NCBI GenBank assembly: GCA_045654685.1 | Contig: JAZONV010000013.1 | Span: 1-13,610, forward strand | Source: RGIG1828 sp045654685 | Lineage (GTDB): Bacteria; Bacillota; Clostridia; UMGS1810 | DNA: 13,610 nucleotides | Direction of reading: 5' to 3' | Part shown: piece after piece, positions 1 to 6,825 of the stretch | How positions within the stretch are numbered: position 1 is the first letter of the stretch | How the letters are laid out: each line of letters opens with the position of its first letter | Position numbers and translations under genes: made by a program | The notes under the pieces: generated by a model | The model's database searches: none | Told to the model about the DNA's origin: nothing | What the model saw: only the letters and a program-made list of their open reading frames with translations

Positions 1-1
1 T

Positions 2-1927
2 GAGGAAGAAAAGGAAAAAGGCATATACATAAGCGGCAGAATTAACGATCTTACAAAAAAAGATTATGAACTTATAAGAAGTGCTGTTCCTATTGAAGTA
101 AACAGTGAAACTGTTGGTATATTATATGGTGCTATAAAGCCGGACAAGCTCAATAACAGATATATTCAGATGCTTGAGGAGCTTGATGCCCAGCTGTTTG
201 TTTATGAAAAAGGAACGGGCGATATTCTTATTGATACAATTCAAGGAGATGCGGACAATATTTCTGTACTAAAAAACCGTAAATACAACGATGGTTCTTC
301 TTATGAACAGTTAGTGTCAACCGACAAAGGTTTTGTATCTTTCCAGTCTGCATACAGAAATGAAAATCTTCATTTGCATTATTCTTCCATTGATGAATTT
401 GGATGGATGATAGCATTGGGAAGATATGACTCACAGGTGCATGCCGGAACATATACTATGGCACATAGTTTGTTTTTAGTATTTTTGATTATGCTTGGCA
501 TAATCGCTTTGTATATATTGATATTGATGGCAAACGAAAGAAAAGTGAATGTTGTAACCGAGTGTGCATCCGATGTCAGAAAAGAACTTTTGGAAACCAG
601 TGGCAATCAAGATAACATTCAGGATGCCTTGGCTGAAGTTTGCAGATTCGCAAATTCAAGGTCTGCTATATTCTTTGATACAGACGGAGAATTTTATCGC
701 TATATTGCTCCTCAATATGAAGAAGATATGCTTTCGGAAAACGAAAGCAAGCATTTCCGTGCAGAACTGTTTCGTTATGCTTCTGAGTTCCATAAGCTTA
801 ACAACAGAGCAGTTAATGTTTTGTGTATAAAGCCGAATAAGCATATGTTAAAAACAAATTCCTCTTTTTATGGCTTTTTGAAAGAACACAAAATCAGAGA
901 GGTTTCTCTTTCAGCCACAATAAACAAAGCCAATCATATTACAATTTTGGCTGCTATTAACGCGGGACGAGGTCATCAGGTAAGACTGCTTGCTGAAAAA
1001 GTTTCGGCTTGTTTTTCGATGGCACTTTATAATAAAAATCATCTTACTAAAACTACACTTGCCGCAACAACAGACTCTCTTACAGGAGTGCTGAATCGTG
1101 TGGCATACAAAAGTGATATGTTGATTTTTGATGAGGAAAAATCTTTGAATTTTTCTTGTATCTATATCGACGTTAATGAACTTCATCTTTGCAACAACAA
1201 ATACGGTCACGCTGCCGGAGATGAAATGCTTTTATACATTGCCAATAGCTTGAAAGAAGCATTCTACGGTCATAAGGTTTATAGAATAGGTGGCGATGAA
1301 TTTTTGGTATTTTGCCAAAATGATTCGCAGGATGAGGTGAAAAAAAGTATTGAGATTTTTACCCGTCAATTAAAACCGAAAGGTTACTATGTTGCAATCG
1401 GAATGTCTTACAGAGCGCAAAATACCAATACCGAAGAAATGGTAAGAGAAGCCGAAGTAAGAATGTATGAGGCAAAGGCGCAGTATTATCAAAACAAGGA
1501 ACAACAAAGCGCTCTTTCTGCCACTGATAAGGAATATGTTCATGTAAAAACAGGAATACTTGAAATTGATACAATGATTTCTGTTTTAAAGGAAAAATAT
1601 AACGGTATATATCGTGTTTCGCTCTTTACTGATAAGGCAAGACGAATTTTGATGCCTGCATACTTAAAGTATAATGAAAATGAAGAACATTTTTCAAATC
1701 TGTTTTCAAAATATGTTGCTGAATCAGTAGCACCTGATTATCACAGAGCAGTATTAAGCTTTTTGAATTATGATGCTTTAAAGCATCAATTGATGGAAGA
1801 TAAAATTCCTAAAATCACATATAAAAAGAACGATGGTGAAACTGTGATATTAAGCGTTTACAAGCTCTGCGATGCAGATGCAGATGAAGTGGTTTCCGAC
1901 ACTCTTTGGGTTTTTGCAAAAGAGTAA
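2..1927 (+). CDS. Membrane sensor diguanylate cyclase (GGDEF), 5' end cut by the window
   Basis: This protein makes cyclic di-GMP from two GTP. The frame is open from base 2 with no start codon preceded by a ribosome site, so the N-terminus lies outside the window; 641 residues are visible. In order they show the end of an extracytoplasmic Cache-like sensor domain (about 1-150), one membrane segment (about 153-177), a GAF-like cytoplasmic region (about 195-350), a GGDEF domain (about 355-490) and a C-terminal PAS-like domain (about 510-641) of a type often attached to clostridial GGDEF proteins. The GGDEF motif is intact at residues 430-434 (RIGGDEF), and the DVN...NN and GHAAGD nucleotide/metal motifs are present, so activity is expected. 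The RxxD inhibitory site normally found five residues before GGDEF is replaced by FYGH, so product inhibition at that site is unlikely. The stop lies 6 nt before the promoter of the riboswitch-led operon. The GAF and Cache assignments are by pattern and less certain than GGDEF. Confidence 0.9.
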   Translation, partial: EEEKEKGIYISGRINDLTKKDYELIRSAVPIEVNSETVGILYGAIKPDKLNNRYIQMLEELDAQLFVYEKGTGDILIDTIQGDADNISVLKNRKYNDGSSYEQLVSTDKGFVSFQSAYRNENLHLHYSSIDEFGWMIALGRYDSQVHAGTYTMAHSLFLVFLIMLGIIALYILILMANERKVNVVTECASDVRKELLETSGNQDNIQDALAEVCRFANSRSAIFFDTDGEFYRYIAPQYEEDMLSENESKHFRAELFRYASEFHKLNNRAVNVLCIKPNKHMLKTNSSFYGFLKEHKIREVSLSATINKANHITILAAINAGRGHQVRLLAEKVSACFSMALYNKNHLTKTTLAATTDSLTGVLNRVAYKSDMLIFDEEKSLNFSCIYIDVNELHLCNNKYGHAAGDEMLLYIANSLKEAFYGHKVYRIGGDEFLVFCQNDSQDEVKKSIEIFTRQLKPKGYYVAIGMSYRAQNTNTEEMVREAEVRMYEAKAQYYQNKEQQSALSATDKEYVHVKTGILEIDTMISVLKEKYNGIYRVSLFTDKARRILMPAYLKYNENEEHFSNLFSKYVAESVAPDYHRAVLSFLNYDALKHQLMEDKIPKITYKKNDGETVILSVYKLCDADADEVVSDTLWVFAKE

Positions 1928-1933
1928 ACTTAA

Positions 1934-1962
1934 TTGACAAAGGCGAATCATTGTGGTATAAT
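1934..1962 (+). promoter_or_regulatory. Sigma-A promoter with extended -10
   Basis: A perfect -35 box TTGACA (1934-1939) and a perfect -10 box TATAAT (1957-1962) are separated by 17 bp, and a TG dinucleotide at 1954-1955 gives an extended -10. Transcription would start near 1969, just upstream of the riboswitch aptamer. It begins 6 nt after the stop of the diguanylate cyclase gene and would drive the eight-gene operon. Such a strong constitutive-looking promoter fits a leader whose control is exercised by attenuation rather than by an activator. Confidence 0.9.
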
Positions 1963-1977
1963 GTTACAAGTTGAATA

Positions 1978-2053
1978 TTTAGCAAAATCGGCGAAAGCCG
2001 GTGACGCAAAGCAAAGAGGCTAAGGTTTTTATACTATGCCAGTCCAGCTGCAA
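1978..2053 (+). promoter_or_regulatory. Cyclic di-GMP-I (GEMM-I) riboswitch aptamer
   Basis: The leader carries the hallmarks of the type I c-di-GMP riboswitch. A hairpin with stem 1988-1992/1997-2001 is closed by a GAAA tetraloop (1993-1996). It is followed by the conserved TGACGCAAAGC (2002-2012), whose central adenine is the base that stacks between the two guanines of the ligand. A second hairpin carries CTAAG (2020-2024) and TATG (2035-2038), the two sides of an 11-nt tetraloop receptor where the GAAA loop would dock. G1982 aligns with G20 of the Vibrio Vc2 aptamer and C2051 with its C92, the ligand-contacting bases; G rather than A at the first position argues for c-di-GMP over the cGAMP-sensing GEMM-Ib variants. 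The closing helix P1 is short and the least clear part, so the outer limits are approximate. Confidence 0.92.
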
Positions 2054-2100
2054 TGATAAGAGTCTTTTAAGACTTTCTATTGTTGCAGCTTTTGTTTTGT
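2046..2100 (+). terminator. Riboswitch-linked intrinsic terminator (leader attenuator)
   Basis: A long hairpin pairs AGCTGCAA...AGTCTT (2046-2066) with AAGACT...TTGCAGCT (2069-2090), with small internal mismatches, and is followed at once by the U-rich run TTTGTTTTGT (2091-2100). It lies between the aptamer and the first gene. The left arm begins inside the aptamer's 3' strand and includes C2051, the expected ligand-contact base, so terminator and ligand-bound aptamer should exclude each other. This predicts that c-di-GMP favours read-through (ON switch), an inference from the overlap only. Confidence 0.85.
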
Positions 2101-2113
2101 ATGGAGGATTTTT

Positions 2114-2809
2114 ATGAATGTTGTAACAAGAGAGGAAAAGAAATTCTTAATCAATATTGATGAGTTTCGGGATAAATCTCATTATCTTGATATGCTTATG
2201 ATACAAGATGAGCATAACGGAACAGACGGATACATAATAAGGTCGCTCTATTTTGATACGGTGTATGATGACGATTTTTTTGAAAAGGTTGAGGGTATCG
2301 AAACAAGACGGAAAATACGTCTTCGAATATATGACCCCAAAAGTGATTTTGCGATGCTTGAAATGAAACAAAAGCAAGGAGCATCACAGAAAAAACGATC
2401 ACTTAGAATGACAAAAACAGATGCAGAAGCACTTATCAGAGGTAAATACGAGGTTTTATTAAACTACGAAGAGGATTTTGCCAAAGAGTGTTATGGGCTT
2501 ATGCATTATAAGTGCTATCGACCCAAAACCATTGTTCAGTATAATCGCAAGGCATACATTGCAAAGGAAAATAAAATCAGGATTACATTTGATAACAACA
2601 TTGTGGCAACAGAAACCAATTTTGATTTGTTTTCGGAGAATCTTGTGATGTACCCGGTGCTTGATAAATTCAATGTTGTACTTGAAGTTAAGTTCAACGG
2701 ATTTCTGCTTGACTATATCAGGCAGTTTATAAACAGTATAAACAAAAGTGAACTATCGGTTAGCAAATATGCTTTGGCAAGAAGGCAAAGTTACAGTGAA
2801 TCTTGGTAG
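2114..2809 (+). CDS. VTC-domain (polyphosphate polymerase-type) protein
   Basis: A 231-residue cytoplasmic protein with no signal or membrane segment, consisting almost entirely of a VTC domain of the triphosphate tunnel superfamily. In yeast Vtc4 this fold makes polyphosphate from ATP. Tunnel-type residues are visible: EKKF (8-11), RKIRLRIY (66-73), EMK (83-85), YNRKAY (143-148), IRITFD (155-160), LEVKFNG (190-196) and the C-terminal SVSKYALAR (215-223), which matches the conserved lysine region of Vtc4. The start is fixed by GGAGG at 2103-2107, 6 nt upstream. It is the first gene after the riboswitch, so it is directly under c-di-GMP control. In Firmicutes such proteins are often neighbours of DUF4956 and CotH genes, as here. 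Bacterial members are mostly uncharacterised, so polyphosphate synthesis is a family-based prediction. Confidence 0.88.
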   Translation: MNVVTREEKKFLINIDEFRDKSHYLDMLMIQDEHNGTDGYIIRSLYFDTVYDDDFFEKVEGIETRRKIRLRIYDPKSDFAMLEMKQKQGASQKKRSLRMTKTDAEALIRGKYEVLLNYEEDFAKECYGLMHYKCYRPKTIVQYNRKAYIAKENKIRITFDNNIVATETNFDLFSENLVMYPVLDKFNVVLEVKFNGFLLDYIRQFINSINKSELSVSKYALARRQSYSESW

Positions 2810-2825
2810 GAGGCGTAATGATAAA

Positions 2826-4592
2826 ATGAAAAAAATTATAGCATTACTTTTTCTTTTCTTAAGTTTAAGTTTTTCGTCTGCAGTATATGCATGGGATCTT
2901 GAAAGCGTAACATGGCAGGATGACAGCAATGCCGTACTTATATGGGAGGAAAGCGATAACTGCAGCTACAAGGTTTATCGAAGCAGCACCAAAGATGGTA
3001 GTTATGAACAGATAGGCGAAACAAAACTTGGCTCTTTCAGAGATGATGGGGCTCGGTATCCTGATACATATTATTATAAAGTTGAAAAAATAGACTCCGC
3101 CACTAAAAAGAGTGAATTATCCGAACCGATGGCAACAGGTACAAATCCGCGAAATGTATCATCGGTGAGTGTTATTATGTATCACAATTTTGTATCAGAG
3201 GCAGATATAGCTTCAGGCGTTGAATTTGAGGAATATTCCTTAAAACCCGAAGATTTTGAAAAAGACCTTATCTGGCTGCGTGATCATGGGTATGTGACAA
3301 TTACATCAAAAGATCTTATTGAGTATCTTGAAGGGAAAAAGTCACTGCCTGCAAAGGCGGTTATCATATCCATTGATGACGGTAGCTACGGTGTATACAA
3401 AAACGCCTGGCCGCTACTGAAAAAATACAATATGAAAGCCGACTTTAATGTCATTGGCGCACAGATTGATGAAACCTGGGAAAAACTTTCAAGAGGCGGA
3501 ACACGCTCTGGTGATGCGGCACCATATTGTACATGGGAAGAACTTACCGAAATGTCGGAAAGCGGAGAAATCAATATTTGTTCTCATACCTACGGTATGC
3601 ACGTTTATGACAAAGAAAACCGCGTTGGTATGAGCATGATGGAAAACGAAACGGACGAAGAATTTGCAGAGGCAGTAAAAAAAGATTACAAACTTTGTGT
3701 AAGTTGTATTGAGGGATGGACCGGAAAAACGCCTGAGACTGTTGCATATCCGTATTCAAAAAGAAGCTCTGCCTCAGACCGCCTAGTTCTTTCTAACACA
3801 GGATATAAAATCCTGATGGCAGGAGACGGTGCCAGAGGAACGGTTGGTAATTACTTTGTTGATGGTTGCGACTTTGAAAATCAACTGACACTCATGAGCA
3901 GACCTTGCCGAATGGACGGTACACCCATTGAACATTATCTTAACAGAATATATAAAAAAGACGGTGAAAATGGCGTTAATATATTTAAAGAGCCGCTCTC
4001 ACTTTCTAACAGTGAAAACATCGCTGCTGATTATAAAATATTTGATGATGTTAAGGGCAATGCCTGGTATGCCGGCAGTGTGTACTATGCTTATGCAAAC
4101 AAGCTGATGAAAGGTGTTTCATATAAAGAATTTGCACCGGAAGAAAACATCAGCCGTGCTATGGCGGCAACTTTGCTGCATAGGCTGGCGGGTGCTCCTG
4201 ATACAAAAAGTAATAATTTGTTTTCCGATGTAAAACCTTCTGATTGGTATGCAAAGGCGGCACAGTGGGCAGATGAAAACGGTATTTTAAAAGGCTTTGA
4301 TGACAATACCTTTAAGCCGAATGAAACAGTAAGCCGCGAGCAACTTGCACAGGCGATGTACAATTGTGCAAAGTTTATGAAGGCTGACACAGGAAAGCGT
4401 GCAGAAATCAGCGCATTTACAGATGTCGAAAGAATTTTGCCACAGAACATTGAAGCTGTAAAATGGTGCGTTGCAAATGGAATTTTACGCGGTAACGCAG
4501 ACGGAAGCTTTAATCCAAAAGGAAATGTTACCAGAGCACAAATGGCAACAATACTTAAAAATTGGATTTGCGATTCCGGTATTAATCAATAA
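2826..4592 (+). CDS. Secreted polysaccharide deacetylase with FN3-like and SLH domains
   Basis: A 588-residue exported enzyme predicted to remove acetyl (or other N-/O-acyl) groups from an extracellular polysaccharide while attached to the cell wall. A signal peptide (1-22, ending AVYA before W23) is followed by a fibronectin III-like domain (about 24-110), a NodB-type deacetylase domain (about 115-375) and three SLH motifs (about 402-588) that normally bind secondary wall polymers. Catalytic motifs are visible: SIDDG (182-186) for the metal-binding aspartates, SHTYGMH with H254 and H258 as metal ligands, and AYPYS for the third motif. An in-frame ATG at 2748 would add 26 residues but lies within the previous gene with no ribosome site; the ATG at 2826 gives a proper signal peptide, with AGGAGG at 2808-2813 at a rather long 12-nt spacing. 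The layout recalls IcaB/PgaB deacetylases of PNAG systems, but anchored by SLH motifs; the substrate is unknown. Confidence 0.9.
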   Translation: MKKIIALLFLFLSLSFSSAVYAWDLESVTWQDDSNAVLIWEESDNCSYKVYRSSTKDGSYEQIGETKLGSFRDDGARYPDTYYYKVEKIDSATKKSELSEPMATGTNPRNVSSVSVIMYHNFVSEADIASGVEFEEYSLKPEDFEKDLIWLRDHGYVTITSKDLIEYLEGKKSLPAKAVIISIDDGSYGVYKNAWPLLKKYNMKADFNVIGAQIDETWEKLSRGGTRSGDAAPYCTWEELTEMSESGEINICSHTYGMHVYDKENRVGMSMMENETDEEFAEAVKKDYKLCVSCIEGWTGKTPETVAYPYSKRSSASDRLVLSNTGYKILMAGDGARGTVGNYFVDGCDFENQLTLMSRPCRMDGTPIEHYLNRIYKKDGENGVNIFKEPLSLSNSENIAADYKIFDDVKGNAWYAGSVYYAYANKLMKGVSYKEFAPEENISRAMAATLLHRLAGAPDTKSNNLFSDVKPSDWYAKAAQWADENGILKGFDDNTFKPNETVSREQLAQAMYNCAKFMKADTGKRAEISAFTDVERILPQNIEAVKWCVANGILRGNADGSFNPKGNVTRAQMATILKNWICDSGINQ

Positions 4593-4611
4593 TGGTATGA
4601 GGAGATAAAAA

Positions 4612-5292
4612 ATGAGAAGTCAGATTTTTAATTTAATTAAAGACCAGTCAACGCTTACCTGGGAACAGATTGCGGCAAATATTATTGTTTCAGGGATAAT
4701 CGGATTTTTGATATTTGTATCTTATATGATTTCCCACAGAGGAACAATTTACAGTAAAAAATTCAATGTATCACTTGTTGTTTTAACGGTGCTTACCTCA
4801 ATGGTTATGACGGTTATCGGCAACAATGTGGCATTATCTCTCGGTATGGTTGGTGCGCTTTCAATCGTTCGTTTCAGAACTGCGATTAAGGATTCAAGAG
4901 ATACTGTTTACATATTCTGGACAATTATAGTAGGTATCTGTTGCGGCGTTGGGGACTACGTTGTTGCAGGTATCGGAAGCGGTTTTGTATTTATTCTTCT
5001 TCTTATTTTCGGTGCCATTAAAAATAACAACCGTATGCTTGTGATTGTTCGAGGAAGCAGAACAAAGGAAGCTGCCATTCAGGCGGTGATGTTTAAATTC
5101 TTTGGAGCGAAAGCGGTGTTGCGCGTTAAAAATTCAACAGAGGACTCCATTGAATTTATTTATGAAATTACAGCCAAAATGCTCGCATTGGCAGAAAGAA
5201 AGAATAACATCGGTATCTGCGACGAGATTTATAAAATAGGTAACATTCAGTATGTAAATACCGTAATGCAGAACGACGAGGTTTCAAACTAA
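4612..5292 (+). CDS. DUF4956 family membrane protein
   Basis: A 226-residue inner-membrane protein of the DUF4956 family. About four membrane segments are seen (roughly 21-41, 53-70, 99-117, 119-136), followed by a soluble, probably cytoplasmic, C-terminal domain of about 85 residues. The family signature is the polar, arginine-containing stretch SLGMVGALSIVRFRT (76-90) continuing into KDSRD (93-97), which in this family sits in or next to the membrane. GGAG at 4601-4604, 7 nt before the ATG, fixes the start. The biochemical role is unknown. The family is often found with VTC-domain proteins, and both flank the deacetylase gene here, so it may be the membrane partner of the VTC protein. Confidence 0.88.
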   Translation: MRSQIFNLIKDQSTLTWEQIAANIIVSGIIGFLIFVSYMISHRGTIYSKKFNVSLVVLTVLTSMVMTVIGNNVALSLGMVGALSIVRFRTAIKDSRDTVYIFWTIIVGICCGVGDYVVAGIGSGFVFILLLIFGAIKNNNRMLVIVRGSRTKEAAIQAVMFKFFGAKAVLRVKNSTEDSIEFIYEITAKMLALAERKNNIGICDEIYKIGNIQYVNTVMQNDEVSN

Positions 5293-5326
5293 TCTTTTTA
5301 ATTGACCACTAAAGGAGGTGCCGAGG

Positions 5327-6805
5327 TTGAAATACAAAATAATAGGACTGACTGCTGTGGCCTTGGTGCTGATAGCGGTGCTTACAATAAGTTTTATGAT
5401 GCCGGAGGATAACGGTCAAAGATACATAGAACACATTGAATCTCCGGTTAAGGAAATCTGTGCAAATCATCAGGGGGAGCTTTGTACACATCTTCCTATT
5501 GTGCAGATCAATACAAACGGAAAAGAAATTCCGGGTAAGGCGATTCTTGATGCGGAAGGCTATGTAACCGATTATACTCTTGCCGAAGATGGTTTGACTA
5601 CAGTCAAAGGCACACTTGGAGTCATCGCAAGCGAAGAAAAGAACAATCACCTTACAGATGAACAGAAAAATATGGGTGAAATTCTTATAAGAGTAAGAGG
5701 TCATTCCTCCCGAAGATTTGAAAAGCCAAACTACTTTGTAAGATTTGTAAATCCTGACGGAACAAATAACGCACAAGAATTTCTTGGTATGGATGCTCAT
5801 CACGAATGGGCACTTCACGGGCCTTTTCTTGATAAAAGTCTTATCCGTAATTATATGTGGTACAATATTGCAGGCGAAATGATGGAGTATAGCCCGAATG
5901 TGCGTTTCTGTGAGCTTATTTTAAATGGTGAATATCGGGGGCTGTATCTTGCAACAGAAATGATAACTGCGGGAAAGGATGGCTCAAGACTTGAACTTTC
6001 CGTAAACAAAAAGGATAATTCTTTCTCAGGCTATGCCTTACGACTTGATTGGGGCGATACCGATGAGGAAAATAAGCTGTATCCGTTTACAAACTATACC
6101 ATACGTGCAAAAACACAGCATGAGCTTGTCTATCCGGGCACGCAGAATATGACTCCTGAGCTAAAGGAAGCGATAAAGGACGACTTTTCGCTTTTTGAAA
6201 AGACACTTTATTCCTATGATTATAACAATAAAGACTACGGCTATAAGCATTTCATTGATGTAGACTCATTTGTGGATTATTTTCTGATTAACGAGCTTAC
6301 CTGTAACTATGACGCAGGTTCACTTTCAACCTATATTTACAAAGACGTTAACGGTAAATATAAGATGTGTGTTTGGGATTTTAACTCTGCCTGCGATGCA
6401 TATCAGGAAAGTGCAATGCCTGTAAACGAGTTCCGACTTGACAATGCTTTGTGGTTTCAAATGTTGTTTAAGGACAAAGAATTTACCGACAGAATTATAG
6501 AAAGATACTATGAGCTAAGAGAAACAGTTTTCAGTGAGGAATATTTATTCGGCTTCATTGATGATACTGTTTTCTATCTTGGGGATGCAGTAGAACGGAA
6601 TTATGATAAGTGGGGCTATACCTTTTCGGAGGAATATGACCTGCTTCATCCTTATGAAAGAAATCCGAGAAGCTACATAGATGCAGTTTCTCAGATTAAA
6701 ACTTTTCTTACAAGACGACTTGCATTTATGGATGAAAACATAGAGGCACTCAGTGGATATAGTGCTGAATCTAAAACGAAGAAATATAACGAAGTTTCTG
6801 ATTAA
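5327..6805 (+). CDS. Membrane-anchored CotH kinase-family protein
   Basis: A 492-residue protein with an N-terminal membrane anchor (about 5-25, positive charges before it, so the body should face outward) and a CotH-type atypical kinase domain (about 110-450). Bacillus CotH phosphorylates spore coat proteins. Visible landmarks are RGHSSRRFEKPNY with R124 and K133 in the nucleotide-binding region, RNYMWYNIA, ELILNGEYRGLY, and VWDFNS with D351 at the expected metal-binding DxN/DxD position. The start is taken as TTG at 5327, 8 nt after the strong site AAGGAGG (5312-5318); the in-frame GTG at 5318 overlaps that site and cannot be the start. It lies 34 nt after the DUF4956 gene without a terminator. 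Because it appears extracytoplasmic, its phosphate donor and substrate are open questions. No sporulation genes are nearby, so a spore-coat role is unlikely. Confidence 0.87.
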   Translation: MKYKIIGLTAVALVLIAVLTISFMMPEDNGQRYIEHIESPVKEICANHQGELCTHLPIVQINTNGKEIPGKAILDAEGYVTDYTLAEDGLTTVKGTLGVIASEEKNNHLTDEQKNMGEILIRVRGHSSRRFEKPNYFVRFVNPDGTNNAQEFLGMDAHHEWALHGPFLDKSLIRNYMWYNIAGEMMEYSPNVRFCELILNGEYRGLYLATEMITAGKDGSRLELSVNKKDNSFSGYALRLDWGDTDEENKLYPFTNYTIRAKTQHELVYPGTQNMTPELKEAIKDDFSLFEKTLYSYDYNNKDYGYKHFIDVDSFVDYFLINELTCNYDAGSLSTYIYKDVNGKYKMCVWDFNSACDAYQESAMPVNEFRLDNALWFQMLFKDKEFTDRIIERYYELRETVFSEEYLFGFIDDTVFYLGDAVERNYDKWGYTFSEEYDLLHPYERNPRSYIDAVSQIKTFLTRRLAFMDENIEALSGYSAESKTKKYNEVSD

Positions 6806-6825
6806 AAGATAAGGGGGTACAAGCT

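Noticed and set aside
1978..2053. cGAMP-sensing (GEMM-Ib) interpretation of the aptamer
   Set aside because: The position aligned with G20 is G, not the A typical of that variant, and the neighbouring GGDEF and EAL genes fit c-di-GMP.
2748..2825. Upstream ATG giving the deacetylase 26 extra residues
   Set aside because: It lies inside the VTC gene without a ribosome site and would bury the obvious signal peptide that starts at 2826.
4091..4450. 119-codon antisense ORF opposite the SLH region
   Set aside because: It lies fully within the well-supported SLH motifs of the deacetylase gene and shows no protein family features.
5318..5326. GTG start for the CotH-family gene, and likewise GTG 11521 for the EAL gene
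   Set aside because: In both cases the codon is part of the Shine-Dalgarno sequence itself; the TTG at 5327 and ATG at 11533 are at the correct 8-nt spacing.
5309..5818. 169-codon antisense ORF opposite the CotH-family gene
   Set aside because: It mirrors the coding frame of a clear CotH homologue, has no recognisable domain, and its translation looks like random cysteine/lysine/phenylalanine-rich shadow sequence.
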